Shown one piece after another: positions 12,335-23,544 of a DNA stretch of 64,000 bases. This DNA comes from Prosapia bicincta (taxonomy: Eukaryota > Arthropoda > Insecta > Hemiptera > Cercopidae). The notes under the pieces are model-generated. The model was not told the DNA's origin and did no database searches. It worked only from the letters and a program-made list of their open reading frames with translations. The DNA is taken from the NCBI GenBank assembly GCA_036971475.1, contig JBAIZL010000003.1, positions 107,117,570 through 107,181,569 of the forward strand, written 5' to 3'. Position numbers and translations under genes: made by a program. Positions within the stretch are counted from its first letter, which is position 1; every line of letters starts with the position of its first letter.

Positions 12335-12805
12335 AATGTGTAACGTCAAAAAATGTTAAATAATAGTAACATAACAATTACAACTCCATCACATATGTAA
12401 TTGTAATAAATACACGAGTAACTTTTAATAACTGCTACAGTTACAATCACGTACAATTCTGGTGATAAAATACATTTACAGTTATAAAACACCTAAATTA
12501 AATTAAATACACATTGCGAAACAACCCGTCAACTTTCAAACAACCAAACTAATCATAACTAGGTATTTTTAGTTTTTTAATAAGATGTGATAATAATAAA
12601 TGATTAGTCATGATTAGGCAAGTTGTTTTGCAAAGTGTGTATTATTTAACTTGGGTATTTTATAACTGTAAATGTATTTTATTACCTGACTTGTAACTGA
12701 ATGTAACCGTGGTTAGGGCATTTTCATGTTTTTGTTAAAATTAAATATGTAACGGGGTTGTAATGGTTAATATTATTATTTAAAATGTTCCGATGTAACT
12801 CGTTT
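12335..12805. repeat. Long inverted repeat, about 185-base arms
   Basis: Left arm about 12335-12525 and right arm about 12620-12805 share, inverted, ATAACTGTAAATGTATTTTA, TTGTTT(T)CGCAA/GCAAA and GTTGTAAT. The spacer is about 95 bases. No open frame lies within. It resembles a foldback element or MITE; no target duplication was identified. Confidence 0.75.
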
Positions 12806-14407
12806 TTATAAATATAAGAAATTTAATTAAAACTTAAAGCTATTGTTATTATTGTTGGTGATTTTAATTGTGTACTTATGTATTGTAGGCGTGAATACTA
12901 TAACGTAGCCATTATTGAAACGTTGCCTGTTTAAATAAATAATTTTATCTGACTTGCAAATCAACCGCATTTTGTTTAAACAATTATTTTTCTCTTTTAA
13001 ACAGTTTTTTTATCAGTTAATTAGAATAAACTGTTAAAAATAAAATAAGACTTTAAATATTTCTTTCTGAATGCGTTGTAACAATGAACTTACAGTTTGT
13101 AAATCAGTCGACAGGTAGCAGCATTGCATAGGTATGTAAATAGTACAAAACCTATTAAAGTATAAGAAGAATGAAAGTCTAGTATGTACAGGTTTAAATA
13201 GGTTTTGAAAATGAAAAAAAAAACATGAGGATGTTGGGGTTTCCCCCCTGAAGTCAGTCATGCGCAATACTATCAAAATTGTAAACTAGAATGAAGCAAA
13301 ATCAGAAAACTAATTTTAATAACATTGTAGAAGCAGTAAATAGGGGTAGTAATGGAAATCAACAAAGAGGAATATACAATACGATGGGGGGAACTATGGG
13401 TAAAAAGGAAAACACCAAAGAAACATTCATGTGACACAAACTAAGAAAAAGGACTACTGGACAAGAATTTCGCTTGAAAAGTGTGGAAGGAATAAATAAC
13501 TGAGAAATAAGACAGTGTATTGGTGTAGAAATGTCTAAATAGTAAAGACGACTTCTTTAAAAGATTTATCTAAAGTGGTGACGTAAGAGGCCACATTACC
13601 TATATCGTATACTGTATGGTACAAGTAAGGAGGCAATACCCCGAATCCCTGAGCTGCCTTTACGTACAAAAGTGGTCATTGTTGTTATGATTTTAAATGA
13701 AAATATTGCGATAAATAATATAAAATAACAGAACTATTAGCAAACATATTTTCCATATTGTTTAAGACTCGTCCTTCAGCACCCGTGAATAAAGTTTTAT
13801 TTTTAGCATTGGTCGTTTTCTAGTTGTGTCTCATATTTGAGCTTGGCAATCATATTTAAGCCTTTTTGACATTGACTCCAGGAATTTTTTCCTTTGGGAA
13901 TTCAGCTGTCAGCTCTCTAAGCCCAGTACTTTCGATCTTTTGATCTCTTCCTTACTTAAACAGTAAGGAGTATTCTTTACCCCCCCCCCCAAATTGTATG
14001 TTTTAGATATTCCAATTTTTCCTTTAATAGTTGAATCTCTTTAGCCATTTTTAGTAACACATATTTGTTATTGATAGAACTGTTTCTAGACATTAGGCAC
14101 AGATAAATTAAACATTGAAAGTTCACTGCCAAACGTTTGGAAATATAAAGTGTAAAATAGTCGGATATTAAAAGTGTATTATTTTAATATCTCTAGTACG
14201 TAATCTGTTTCAATATGTTTGTATGCAGTAAAATGAATAAAGATTACCTGGAAGAAACTGTACAAACAATGTTTGTAAAATAACTGCATTATTAACTATA
14301 AAGTAAATCCCTTATAATATTGTGAATCTATAATTTTATTGTAATATAACGTTTTTCACAAGTATTGTAACTTTTTTAAAATAAATTGAAGTGGGCATTG
14401 TTAAGAT
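12806..14407. other. Non-coding stretch
   Basis: A+T-rich with a ten-base C run at 13981-13990. The 80-codon minus-strand frame at 13034-13276 has no recognisable features. Confidence 0.5.
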
Positions 14408-14960
14408 CAGGGGTATCCAGCCTTTTCTACTCAAGGGTCACATCGAAACATTTGGAGGAAAGACCGGGCCGGCAATGTTTCAAGGCAGAAAATCTAGTCC
14501 CCCCCCCACTATACACTCACGCCTTTTTTTCTAATCAAGAGCTCGGTGGTGGTTTTTGAGATTTTCTTGCTTAGTATTTTACTTGTTTACAGCTAGTTTT
14601 ACACTTATAGAGAAAAGTTGTGGCAAGTGAGAGACGAAAACTGTTCTCATATTAATTAGTAAAATGTACGCGTATATACTTAATAATATATACTTAAAAA
14701 ATAAAGTAAATATATTTAGATACGACTCGAAGTAGTGGTACGACAGTAGTAGCCAAACACTGAGGAAGGCGTCATCATCGCCGAAACTAGTCTGTTGTGA
14801 ACTAGTGTGTTTGTTTATTGAAAACTAATTTTTGGTGAGATTTTGAGTTTAATATTTTGACTTTTACTTTTAGGAAATATATTAGCAAATATACTTTTTT
14901 TCGGTATGTTAGCATTCGCGGGCCGGATGTGGCCCGAGGGCCGTAGGGTGGAGACCCCTG
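14408..14960. mobile_element. hAT-like non-autonomous DNA transposon
   Basis: The left end CAGGGGTATCCAGCC and the inverted right end CAGGGGTCTCCACCC form imperfect terminal inverted repeats of the CAGGGGT type common to hAT elements. Flanking octamers GTTAAGAT and GTTTAAAT match at six of eight bases, compatible with an aged 8-bp target duplication. Subterminal G+C-rich segments (GGGCCGG, GGCCGGATGTGGCCCG) also fit. It has no transposase frame. A complete hammerhead fold lies inside at 14754-14813. Confidence 0.75.
14754..14813 (+). ncRNA. Three-stem hammerhead ribozyme fold with G at H17
   Basis: Stem I is CAAACA (14754-14759) with TGTTTG (14808-14813). The core is CTGAGGA (14760-14766). 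Stem II is GGCG-tcatcat-CGCC. GAAA is at 14783-14786, with its last A opening stem III ACTAGT...ACTAGT (14786-14791, 14801-14806). The base at the cleavage position, 14807, is G. H17 excludes G in active hammerheads, so this copy is predicted to be inactive although every helix is intact. Confidence 0.8.
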
Positions 14961-15249
14961 GTTTAAATGTATAAAACGTCGGTAAGTTTCGAAGACTAAA
15001 GTGTAAAATAATTAGAATTTAAAAGTGTGTTTAGTGTCTTAATATTTGTAGTTATCAGCGAGGTTCAATATGTCTGTAGTGAGCGTGTATGTATTAGAAT
15101 AACTGAATTTTACCTGGAAGTCATGTATAAGCAATGAAGTTTGCACAATGATTGCTTGGTTAGATGTGAGACGAATATTTTACTAATATTGCGAATGTAT
15201 ATTTTTATTGTGAGAGAGTTTTTAAAATTGTTAAAATGTTCAAACTTTT

Positions 15250-15420
15250 ATATATTCGAGTACATTTTTCTAAAATATAATATTTTCCTTTGTACATGCG
15301 TTTCGGAATGACTCATTTTCTAACTTAAATAGATAGTACTCGAAAATGTACTGGTTATATATGCAAATATTTCTAATAGAAGTGAAAATGAATATATTAA
15401 GAATTTTCAACCTGTTATTG
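15250..15420 (-). repeat. PLE-type terminal fragment, decayed hammerhead end
   Basis: GAGTACATTTTTCTA, TATTTTCCTTTGT and the inverted CATTCCGAAACGCATG (15313-15298) match a family also present at 25.95-26.10, 62.59-62.88 and 63.01-63.21 kb. The CTGANGA box is lost. Confidence 0.5.
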
Positions 15421-15518
15421 TTTGTTTGACTGTTAAATAAATGCCACTGAAAAGGACGTGCTTTACAGGTCCAAACGTTGGGACAGGCATTTTTTATTTT
15501 AAAATTATCCATGATTAT

Positions 15519-16862
15519 CTAACGACCGATCCTGGACAACTGGTCGTCCAGCTCAGGGCAGGTTGAAATGTGGTCCCCATTCATGACACCATCGAGCCAG
15601 AGCGGACACGTATCGGATTCTGCTAGGCCAAAACGGTAGAGGTAGGCCTGGAGATAGTCGTGTCTTGTCAGGAGTCGAAAGTAAGTTGCCTTATCGCTTG
15701 TGGGTACCAGAGGACCGCGACTGCTAAGTGATGCCCGCTGTTTCCCTCTGCTGGCTTCCTCGTGCCCTTGTTTCATGGAGTTTTTCAGGGCTGTATTGAA
15801 AAGGTGTTTGGCAGAGGTAAGGCTGGCTTCTGCGTAGGACTGTTGTATCTGTGCTTCGTTTTTTGCTAGGTCGTCTGCTTTTTCGATACGTGTGATGCCA
15901 ATGTGACTTGGGATCCACTGAAGACTAATTGACCATTCATTTTGCAAAAGATGTGAGATTGGTTCTCGGCAGTAGAATATGTTAGAACAGTCTGTTGAAG
16001 AGTTGTCGGCTATTGCAATTATAGCGGCTTGGGAGTCTATAAAGAAAACAACTCGTTGGTGGTTCGTTGCTGAGTGTTGAGCAGAAAGCGGCTCAGCGGC
16101 CAGTCGCACTACTGTTACTTCCCCATCAAAATTACTTGCGTTTGCCCCAACGCCCTGGCTCATTTCAAACAGCTTGGAAAAAGCTCCAGCGCCAGCTCCA
16201 AAGGGAAAACGTTTAGATCCATCGGTGTAGACGTGGAGCTAGTCTAGTTCATGATATAAAGTGTGGATTGTCTCAAAAGAAGAAATCTTTAGTTCTTCTG
16301 GGAGTGTAAGATGCTTGGGGGTCTTAAAGTTTAGTAACGATAATCTTTTGAGGGGCACGATAACAGTCGACCTATTGAAAGTTTTGAGCGGGGTTGGGTT
16401 TGATGGTATACTTCCTTCTCAGTTCTTCAGCATGATGTAGTGGGCTTACCTGGGTTTTCAGTCTCTGCGCAGCCTTTCTATAATTAGTCCAGTATCGGTG
16501 ACTTACTCTTCTTGAGCACTCCCAAAGCTTAAGTGTTATTTTTTCGCGCCTTACTTGTAATACTTCGATGCAGGTTTGCATTTCCATTGCACAAATGGGA
16601 GTTGAGAAGGCTGCGCCGGTGATGATTCTGGGGACACTGTTCTGGATCTTATCTAACTTTTCTAGATTCGGTTGACTGGCCAGTGATGTCCATGAAGGGT
16701 CTGACATAGGTCTTATAAGCTGTGCCAAGAACATCCCCTGCGAACTAGCTAGTCTTTTTACCAGATTTGTCCCTTGCTTGCGCGCTCAGCAACCTCTTGT
16801 ATGTGATTTTTCCATGAGAGTTTAGTATCCAGATTAACCCCCAAGTGTCTGGACAACTTTGA
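15519..16862 (-). pseudogene. 3' part of an RNase H-bearing LINE (I superfamily)
   Basis: Reading down from 16862, the first pieces (LGVNLDTKLSW; LEKLDKIQNSVPRIITGAA) match the region after the RT catalytic box in non-LTR retrotransposons. The 214-codon frame at 16163-15519 contains an RNase H-like stretch: FIDSQAAIIAI, then QWIPSHIGITRIEKADDLA, with the D-H-D positions of the family. A cysteine/histidine-containing tail (CPLW, HISTCPELDDQL) follows. Endonuclease and RT palm are absent (5' truncation), and a frameshift separates the two frames near 16370-16170. It is clearly distinct from the LINE at 37-40 kb. Confidence 0.85.
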
Positions 16863-17061
16863 TTAATTACAACAGAGGTTACAATATTGAACAAATTCTA
16901 TGTTATACTCTCTGTTTGTAATATTTCCCACAATAATAGATCAGTATATCTCAAATGTTATTAACGTATCCGTCACTAATTGTCTCTCCGAGCTAAAACA
17001 TTGAATTATAACACAGAGAATCCACATCAAAGCATTGTATTCATTCGCACGTTAAACTCAT

Positions 17062-17325
17062 CGTAAACATATCCATATCTCACAATTTCTATCCTTGCGT
17101 TAATTTCTCTACTTTTGTCGATCTATGCTCCCGAAAACATGCATGACGTAGTTCTTCCACTTTGCGCGTTAGAGAGCATTAGATTCACGTAAACATATCC
17201 ATAAACTCTTCTCACAATTTCTATCCTTGCGTTAATTTCTCTACTTTTGTCGATCTATGCTCCCGAATACATGCATGACGTAATTCTTCCAATTTGCGCG
17301 TTCGAGAGCGTTAGATTCACGTAAA
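17062..17325. repeat. Tandem duplication, about 132-bp period, two copies
   Basis: TCTATCCTTGCGTTAATTTC recurs at 17088 and 17220. Each copy also carries GTCGATCTATGCTCCCGAA, CATGCATGACGTA and TTTGCGCGTT. The copies differ by a few substitutions and a short insertion (AAACTCTTC). A third partial start lies at the right edge. Confidence 0.9.
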
Positions 17326-17781
17326 TATTTTTGTCCTGTTTGTTATCAAGTTATTTTATAGATTTCAAATTGAAATACATTAAGCAAATATTTTTGGAAT
17401 TTAGCTGCTTATTTTTAAAACTTTCAATAATAAATATTTACATGTTTAGACTTTTCTTTAAGGTAGAACTCAAGCATCTGTGTTTTTATTTGCATCAGGT
17501 GTACATCATTTTACTTAACTCTGTATAGACACTAACATTAAACTAATGTTTATACGCATTTCGAAGTTGAAGGCGTGTAAGTAAATAGAAACTTGTATAA
17601 AACAGACACCTGTTTTTATTAGGTTTGAAGTACAATTTACAGTTAATTACTAAATAAAGTCAAGATTCTTATAAGTTTTTCGTTCAACTTACTATATAAT
17701 ATAATTCGTTTTTAATCGTTCTTATAATATATTTCAATTATATTTTCAAAAAATAACATAATCAAATCTGACAATTATTAC

Positions 17782-17858
17782 AACTGAGTGACAGGTTGGC
17801 TTCGTCACTGAAACGATTGTTTTGAAACCGTCAGCAAGTTACACGTTTTCACTCAGTT
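17782..17858 (+). ncRNA. Hammerhead-like fold, non-canonical core
   Basis: AACTGAGTGA (17782-17791) pairs perfectly with TCACTCAGTT (17849-17858). Inside, GCT/AGC closes the core side of stem I. TCGTCAC occupies the CTGANGA slot, GAAAC-gatt-GTTTT forms stem II, GAAA follows at 17824, then ACCGT and C at the H17 position. It resembles the cores at 6.98 and 54.5 kb, which carry TCGACAA. Confidence 0.5.
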
Positions 17859-18439
17859 ACGCAATAATTACTTAGGAATTAATGGACCTTCATCGATATT
17901 TTAGTTTTTACATATGGCACAGAAAAATATATTGCATTCAAGGATAAAGTGATTTCAAACGTCGGAAACCATAAAGAGTGCTTCAAATTTAAAAATGTAC
18001 TTAACTAAAAAGACAAACGCACTGAAACCTTGTTCAATACATTAGTTAAGGTCATTTGCACGAATTTATGAAACAATCTCGATATTAACAACGCCTGCAA
18101 ACGTCTGTCTTGAAATTACGCCCAAATAATAAATAACAAATAAATATAAATATAGTTTGTATTCTAAGTAACTTAGATATTCTAAAGAAACCATATGTCT
18201 AGATTAATCCAGACGGGGTTAATGGAACTACCTATGGGAGGATATTACATGAGTTAAACGTTCATAGGGTACAAAGTTCAAATTTAGAACTTTAGTACGT
18301 AGATTTAGTATAGTAAATCCTTTAAAAGTTGTAAAAATTAAACAATTAAAACCAAACATGTTAATATGTAAAGAGTTAAACAAGTATAATTAATGTACGG
18401 GCAGATTTTATAGCATATTTAATGTAGAATTGACGGATT
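17859..18439. other. Non-coding stretch
   Basis: Nothing recognised. Confidence 0.45.
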
Positions 18440-18790
18440 AGGGACAAAATGCGCGAAAATGTAAAGGGCCCAACACACATTCAAACTTCTTGTCGTACCA
18501 GTGCTCCAACTTGGATGGTGCCAATAGCTCGAACGTGTGTGGGGATAATCTTGAGGTTGTGGAAGTGGTTCGGCTCGAAATACGTTTTGTTGGATTTTTC
18601 GAAGCAAAAGGAACAACACACGAATAAGAAACATAAAAAGGCTCCCGAAAGTCGGATATAAGGCGCTTACCATCTTGGTCAGTCCTGTTACAAAATGCTG
18701 CGAGACGCCGAGGCTAAAATACATTTTATCCTTCTCGCATCGCTACAGATGACTTCCCCAGAGACCTCTGCCGGAATTACTTAAAATTAA
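18440..18790 (-). other. Coding-like patch with a possible exon and splice donor
   Basis: Less A+T-rich than its flanks and open on both strands (101 codons on minus 18724-18419; 70 codons on plus). On the minus strand an AAAATG start at about 18724 is followed by MYFSLGVSQHFVTGLTKM and then AAGATG|GTAAGC, a good splice-donor match at about 18672. A possible acceptor (CCGGCAG) lies near 18771. No protein family is recognised. It may equally be a transposon fragment, given GGGCCCAACACACA at 18468. Confidence 0.25.
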
Positions 18791-19356
18791 AAAAAAAGTT
18801 ATAAGTGTAGTAAAACTTATAAATAAATGAAAATATGATAGGTAAAAAAAGTAAAATCTTTCGGAAGAATGAAGATCCAGTGCCGTTAGGAGAAATAGCC
18901 AGCTTTTCATAGGAACTAAGGACGAACATACAGCCCTTAAGTCTGACATTTCTACTTATATCAGGAAGCAAGCTGTTATATAGGACTCATCTTATTTGCT
19001 GCAAAAAAAAAAATAAGTATATAGTACCTGATATTAAATCTGTAAACAATTTATTTAAATATAATAAATTTAAAAAATACAATTTATAATAAATATAATA
19101 TACGTAAAATGAAACAGTTTATAAGATGAAATGTAGAAATAACAATAAATTTAATAGCAGCCAAATCAAAATAGAAATAAAAGAAATTCAGAAAAATGTA
19201 ATTTATAGATGAAATCTCATATTAATAACTTAAATTTAACCATATGTTCGATGTAAAAGGGCAATTTCCTAACCTTAAATATAAATATAGACACAAATGT
19301 AAATTAAAGTATAAATATAAATATAAATAGAAAACAAATGATATTTAAAATAAGCT

Positions 19357-19930
19357 TTGATAGTAAATACAGCTTGTTTCAGCGGGTTATGTGACGGAAT
19401 AAACGCAAATGAAGAATGTGAAGAAGATCCTTGCTCTACATTCTTCACGCATCTGTACAATCTTCTTGAGGGGTACATCGATTCGGACAGGAAAGAAGTG
19501 ATAATGATGACGTCGAAGACGGTGAAGATTATTACGTAGGCGATAATGAAGAGGGTGACAGTGATGACGATGTTGACTACGATAATGAAGACGATCACGG
19601 TGACAACGACGATCACAATGACGATGATGATGATGATGAAGATGACAGCGATTAAGATGGTGATGATGATGACAACGACAACGACAATGATGACGGTGAC
19701 GGCGGCGACGACGACGACAACGATGATGATAACGATGGTGTTGATGGTGATAATGACGATGACTACAACAGTGATGACGACGATGATGAAATCGCTCACG
19801 ATGATTACGAAAATGACAATGACGATGCTAATGATGACAATGGTTATGAGCGCTGGTGATGATGACGATGACGACGATGACTACAATAACTACAAACGAT
19901 AGTAATGATAATGATAATGGCTATGATGAT
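19357..19930 (+). repeat. GAY/ATG triplet-repeat block with an acidic frame
   Basis: From about 19500 to 19930 the sequence is dominated by GAT/GAC/AAT triplets. One plus-strand phase from about 19503 to 19654 encodes an Asp/Glu-rich peptide ending in TAA. The phase just upstream (19357-19500) ends in a non-repetitive stretch with NANEECEEDPCSTFF and NLLEGYIDSDRKE, which would join the acidic phase after a one-base shift near 19498. This could be a decayed exon with an acidic tail or chance in a triplet repeat. Met/Thr-rich and Ile/Val-rich frames in other phases are artefacts. Confidence 0.6.
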
Positions 19931-21059
19931 TAATTATTTTGTATATTACTGAAAGAACAAGATCTATTCTGTTCACTGCAACCTAGACTTGTTTCTTAGT
20001 GACTGCCTTTAAATAAACTTAACAGAACTATAGACTACTAAATATATTTCGGTGACATTAAAGTTGCACAAAAACTCCGCTCGAAAGGTAACGTAAAGAT
20101 TAAAATAAAACATAAAATCCTTAATTCTTGCGGATTCTAACGAGTAACTTAATCAGGCACCTATAACAAGCGAATCGAAAAATAGAGCTAATACAATTAT
20201 TTAGGAAGAAAAACAATTTAAAAAATGAGTACTTCCGTTGTTTAAAAAAACAACAGAGTTTGGACCTTTATTCACTTTGAACCCTAATTTATTTTTCAAC
20301 TGTACTAAAGTTTCAGTGGATGAAACCTTCAGCCAGGCCAGTCCTTATTACATTGTACGGGTTGAAGGTAAATATCTCTTTGCAACCCGAATGAATAAAA
20401 GCCTATTTCAGATAAGCTACTCAACTATCATAGTTGCTGTAATATGAGATCATTATCAGATTTCCTTAGTTCCATCTATTTCCAACCAAAATTCGTATTA
20501 AAGGAGATGCAACGGGTAGAGAAATCTTACCCCGACAGAGAGTGGGACTACTCCACGTGGCTGACCACGTGATACAATGATCCTCTACAACGCGTTTCCC
20601 CCAACGTAATCCTAACTATGATCAAAACAGTTTCCCATTCTGCGAAGGTGAATTACAGCCTACGAGTCACAAACATAATTAATACCAGCTGATCGTGACA
20701 AAATTGAAAAAAGTGAACTACAAGATTCTGTCCGTATAAATGTTAAATTCCGCTACATAATTATAATCCGCGACAGGAAATAGTTCTGAGTTTTTTCTCA
20801 TAGTTATAATGTATTACTAAATTAGTCTCGAGTGTAATTCAAAGTTTGGCTGTATGCAACTACCCCAACGTAACAGACAACGCTATCTGTAGGATTTGCA
20901 GGTAAATGCAACACAGAATACTACTTGTACAGTGCTGCTCATGGTAGGTAACGTTACTACTAAATTATTGCTTTTATTCAAGATACAGATAATACGTCTT
21001 ACGCGAGAAATTTATAAATAAAACACATTTTCCTTGAAGTGAATTTTGTAAAAATACCT
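19931..21059. other. Non-coding stretch
   Basis: A moderately G+C-richer segment at 20510-20720 (CCACGTGGCTGACCACGTG palindrome near 20557) has no open frame. No gene is supported. Confidence 0.45.
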
Positions 21060-21153
21060 TTAATAAACGGAATACGTGACAAGTAAAGTTCTTATTAATA
21101 AATATTATAAACAATCTCTAAAAACAGATATTTTTATTCTAGTCTTATGTATA

Positions 21154-21186
21154 TTTCGGTTATAAAGTAGGCCTACCCATCCTCAA
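21154..21186 (-). ncRNA. Hammerhead ribozyme core, C3 mutated
   Basis: TTGAGGA stands in place of CTGAGGA, followed by a G/C-richer stem II region ending in AACC and GAAA. The C3 change and an altered stem II suggest loss of activity. Confidence 0.6.
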
Positions 21187-21204
21187 ACACTTGACAATAC
21201 ATGT

Positions 21205-21250
21205 AGATATCTCTGAGGATGGTTAATTTGTAACCGAAACGTTCATAAGA
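21205..21250 (+). ncRNA. Hammerhead ribozyme, complete fold
   Basis: Stem I ATCT/AGAT, CTGAGGA (21213-21219), stem II GGTTA...TAACC, GAAA (21236-21239), stem III ACGTTCAT, A17. All core residues match the consensus. Confidence 0.82.
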
Positions 21251-21750
21251 TTAGAATAAAAATATTTGTGGTTAGAGGTTGTGTGTAGGCCTATTATTTA
21301 TTAATATTCAAGCACAATAAATTAATCCAAATAAAAGTAAAATGTCTTATTTGAAAATGTTTATGGTTGATTTTGGGTTTAGTGAAATGTATATTCTTAC
21401 AGATACATGTAATATATTTTTAAATAAAGAATGAAGATATAATAGAAAAGTAATTGCATCGATCGTTTACTATTCAACTTTAATATTTATTTGACTCCAT
21501 CGCATTACATGATAAAAATACAACAACCATAGTTTCCGCTGATATCGGTCAAAATCAAGCATAATAACAATTAAAACATCAATAAGTAAATAAAATATTA
21601 AGTATGTGCCCAAGAGCAAACTTCTTATGGGGAAAAATGGTTTTATACATAGATAATGTACAACTATTCTTTGAGCTTAGCTTGTGAGGTTATGTTAAAA
21701 CAAAAATATACACGAAACTCACAGATTAATCATTTATTGACTCATACGCG

Positions 21751-21777
21751 TTTCAATAACAAAGTCATCATCATCAG
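21751..21777 (-). ncRNA. Hammerhead ribozyme core
   Basis: CTGATGA, stem II GATGAC-ttt-GTTATT (two wobble pairs), GAAA, palindromic stem III ACGCGT, A17. Stem I pairing is missing on the 5' side. Confidence 0.78.
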
Positions 21778-21811
21778 TTACACAACTTACAACTTAGTTT
21801 GTAGTAGTAAC

Positions 21812-21854
21812 ACTCACTGATGATGATGCCTTTGTCATTGAAACGCGTATGAGT
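21812..21854 (+). ncRNA. Hammerhead ribozyme, complete fold
   Basis: Stem I ACTCA/TGAGT (5 bp), CTGATGA (21817-21823), stem II GATG...CATT with one wobble, GAAA (21840-21843), stem III ACGCGT, A17. The core is fully canonical. Confidence 0.83.
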
Positions 21855-22154
21855 AAATAAGTGATTAATTTGTTAGTTTTGTGTGTTTTTATTTGTTTTA
21901 ATATCGATAATAAATTTATATAGCCTTATAAAAGAGTTATTTATATATTTATTGTATAATAGCCTAATACAATACAAACAATATTCAAGTTTATCATATA
22001 TAAACAAATATAATACCGAACTAAGCCTAATCTTATTTATTATGATAGCTTTACTTGTTTAAATATCAATTTTGCAATTTATCATATTTAGACATTTTTA
22101 AATATTACGTTTATCTTTCACTACATAGTACGCAATATTTAAATAATATGTATG

Positions 22155-22546
22155 GTTAATACTAGGGATGGGCCGATTCCTAAAATTTTCGATTCCGATT
22201 CCGATTCTAAAATTTTCCTTTCGATTCTCGATTCTTTAGTCGATTCTCGATTCTCGATTCTTTCAAGTTATATTAGCTTACATGCTAGTTCTCTAATAAT
22301 TAATTTAGTTAACATCTTGGTCATATGGCAAAACCTTTTAAAAGTTCTGTTTTAATGTAATAGGCTACACAAAACCTTCTACCGTGAGAGTGATATCTGT
22401 CTATAATATAATTTATTAAGGTTAAGTTTCGGAGGAATAATACAGTGTTTCTGTTATCCGTCTATTCGCTCAACCGTCATGGCCACGGTTCCGACGGTGA
22501 CGGTTAATCGAGTTTTTACTGTACTTTTTTGTGTTTTGTTCTGACA

Positions 22547-22602
<56 letters not shown>

Positions 22603-22935
22603 CGAGCGATGTCAAACGACCAGAAATGGTTACGATCTTGATTGCTGTTGCTTCATAAATAATAATATTTTCGTTTACTTTAATCATTTAATTCATTCAA
22701 ATCAACTACTACATAAATAAGACATAGTTGGTATTTAATTATTTTTCCACACAAATATAATAAATTTTGGTAATAAATTTTGTTTGGTAATAAAATACTC
22801 CACACGCATATTTTAATAGTTTAAAAAATAGGAATCGGAATCGACACTTTTATGAATGAAGAATCGAGTATCGACGATTCCTCGATACCACCTAGAATCG
22901 ACGAGAATCGGAATCGGCCCATCCCTAGTTAATAC
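22155..22935. mobile_element. Non-autonomous hAT element with perfect 8-bp TSD
   Basis: The element spans 22163-22927. It starts TAGGGATGGGCCGATTCC and ends with the exact inverse, an 18-bp perfect terminal inverted repeat that extends imperfectly through clustered CGATTC motifs. Perfect 8-bp flanks GTTAATAC (22155-22162, 22928-22935) are the hAT-length target duplication. No transposase frame is present. The intact duplication and ends suggest a fairly recent insertion. Confidence 0.93.
22549..22601. repeat. (GT)n(GA)n microsatellite inside the hAT element
   Basis: About 15 GT units run directly into about 11 GA units. Confidence 0.95.
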
Positions 22936-23544
22936 CATTTACAAATCGGGGCAATGGAAGGTACCAATAGGTCTAAACTAGACCGTCTGCAACTGATTAC
23001 TCCGGGAACGGCCCCAAAAAAAGAAAGGCAAAGAGACGGAATAATTCAATGAAAAAACAAAATCAATAATAATTTCACTTTCATTAGGATTTGCGACAAA
23101 CACATGTGACTTTGTTACTTAGAATGATTCTATTCTAAGAATCTAAATAGATTGTATTTTTAAGTTACCTTTAATTTAGGTAGAGACACCTTTATTATTT
23201 AGAGCATCTAATAAAGAAAGATGGAATAATAAAAATATAATATAGGAAGGATCTACTTTGATTATGTTTCACGAAGATTTCCTACAAAGTTTAGACGACG
23301 GAAGTAAGTTTTAATGGCTATGTAGTCGTAAAGTTTATGTTAACTGTGTTTATAACACATTTATCGTCCTATTTATTGTTACAGAAAACACTAACTACTA
23401 AGCCTGAATGCACAAAGTGATAGCAGCTGCGAAGACGTCGTGAAACCTGGTGATATGTCTGGTCGGTGATTAATGGTGGCTTATTGGAAATGGAAGGTTC
23501 TTGTTGGTGCCGCGAGGATGCGACACCTTACTATGTATCACAGC
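22936..23544. other. Non-coding stretch
   Basis: No gene recognised. The right part (23400-23544) is G+C-richer and may belong to the LINE that follows. Confidence 0.4.

Larger units (their letters stand above)
21060..21300. repeat. Inverted hammerhead pair, PLE-type remnant
   Basis: Hammerhead cores on minus (21186-21154) and plus (21213-21239) are only about 26 bases apart. Outer arms of about 75 bases share TTATTCTAGTCTTA/TAAGATTAGAATAA, TAGAGATTG/GGTTAGAGG and ATTAATAAAT/ATTTATTAAT. It is the most compact pair in the window. Confidence 0.82.
21655..21905. repeat. Inverted hammerhead pair, PLE-type remnant
   Basis: Cores on minus (21777-21751) and plus (21817-21843) are flanked by arms sharing ACTCATACGCGTTTCAAT, CATTTATT/AATAAGTG and AAAACAAAAATA. 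The left flank TATTCTTTGAGCTTAG plus GTGAGGTTATGTTA recurs at 59.35 kb next to another hammerhead, so it belongs to the same element. Confidence 0.83.
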
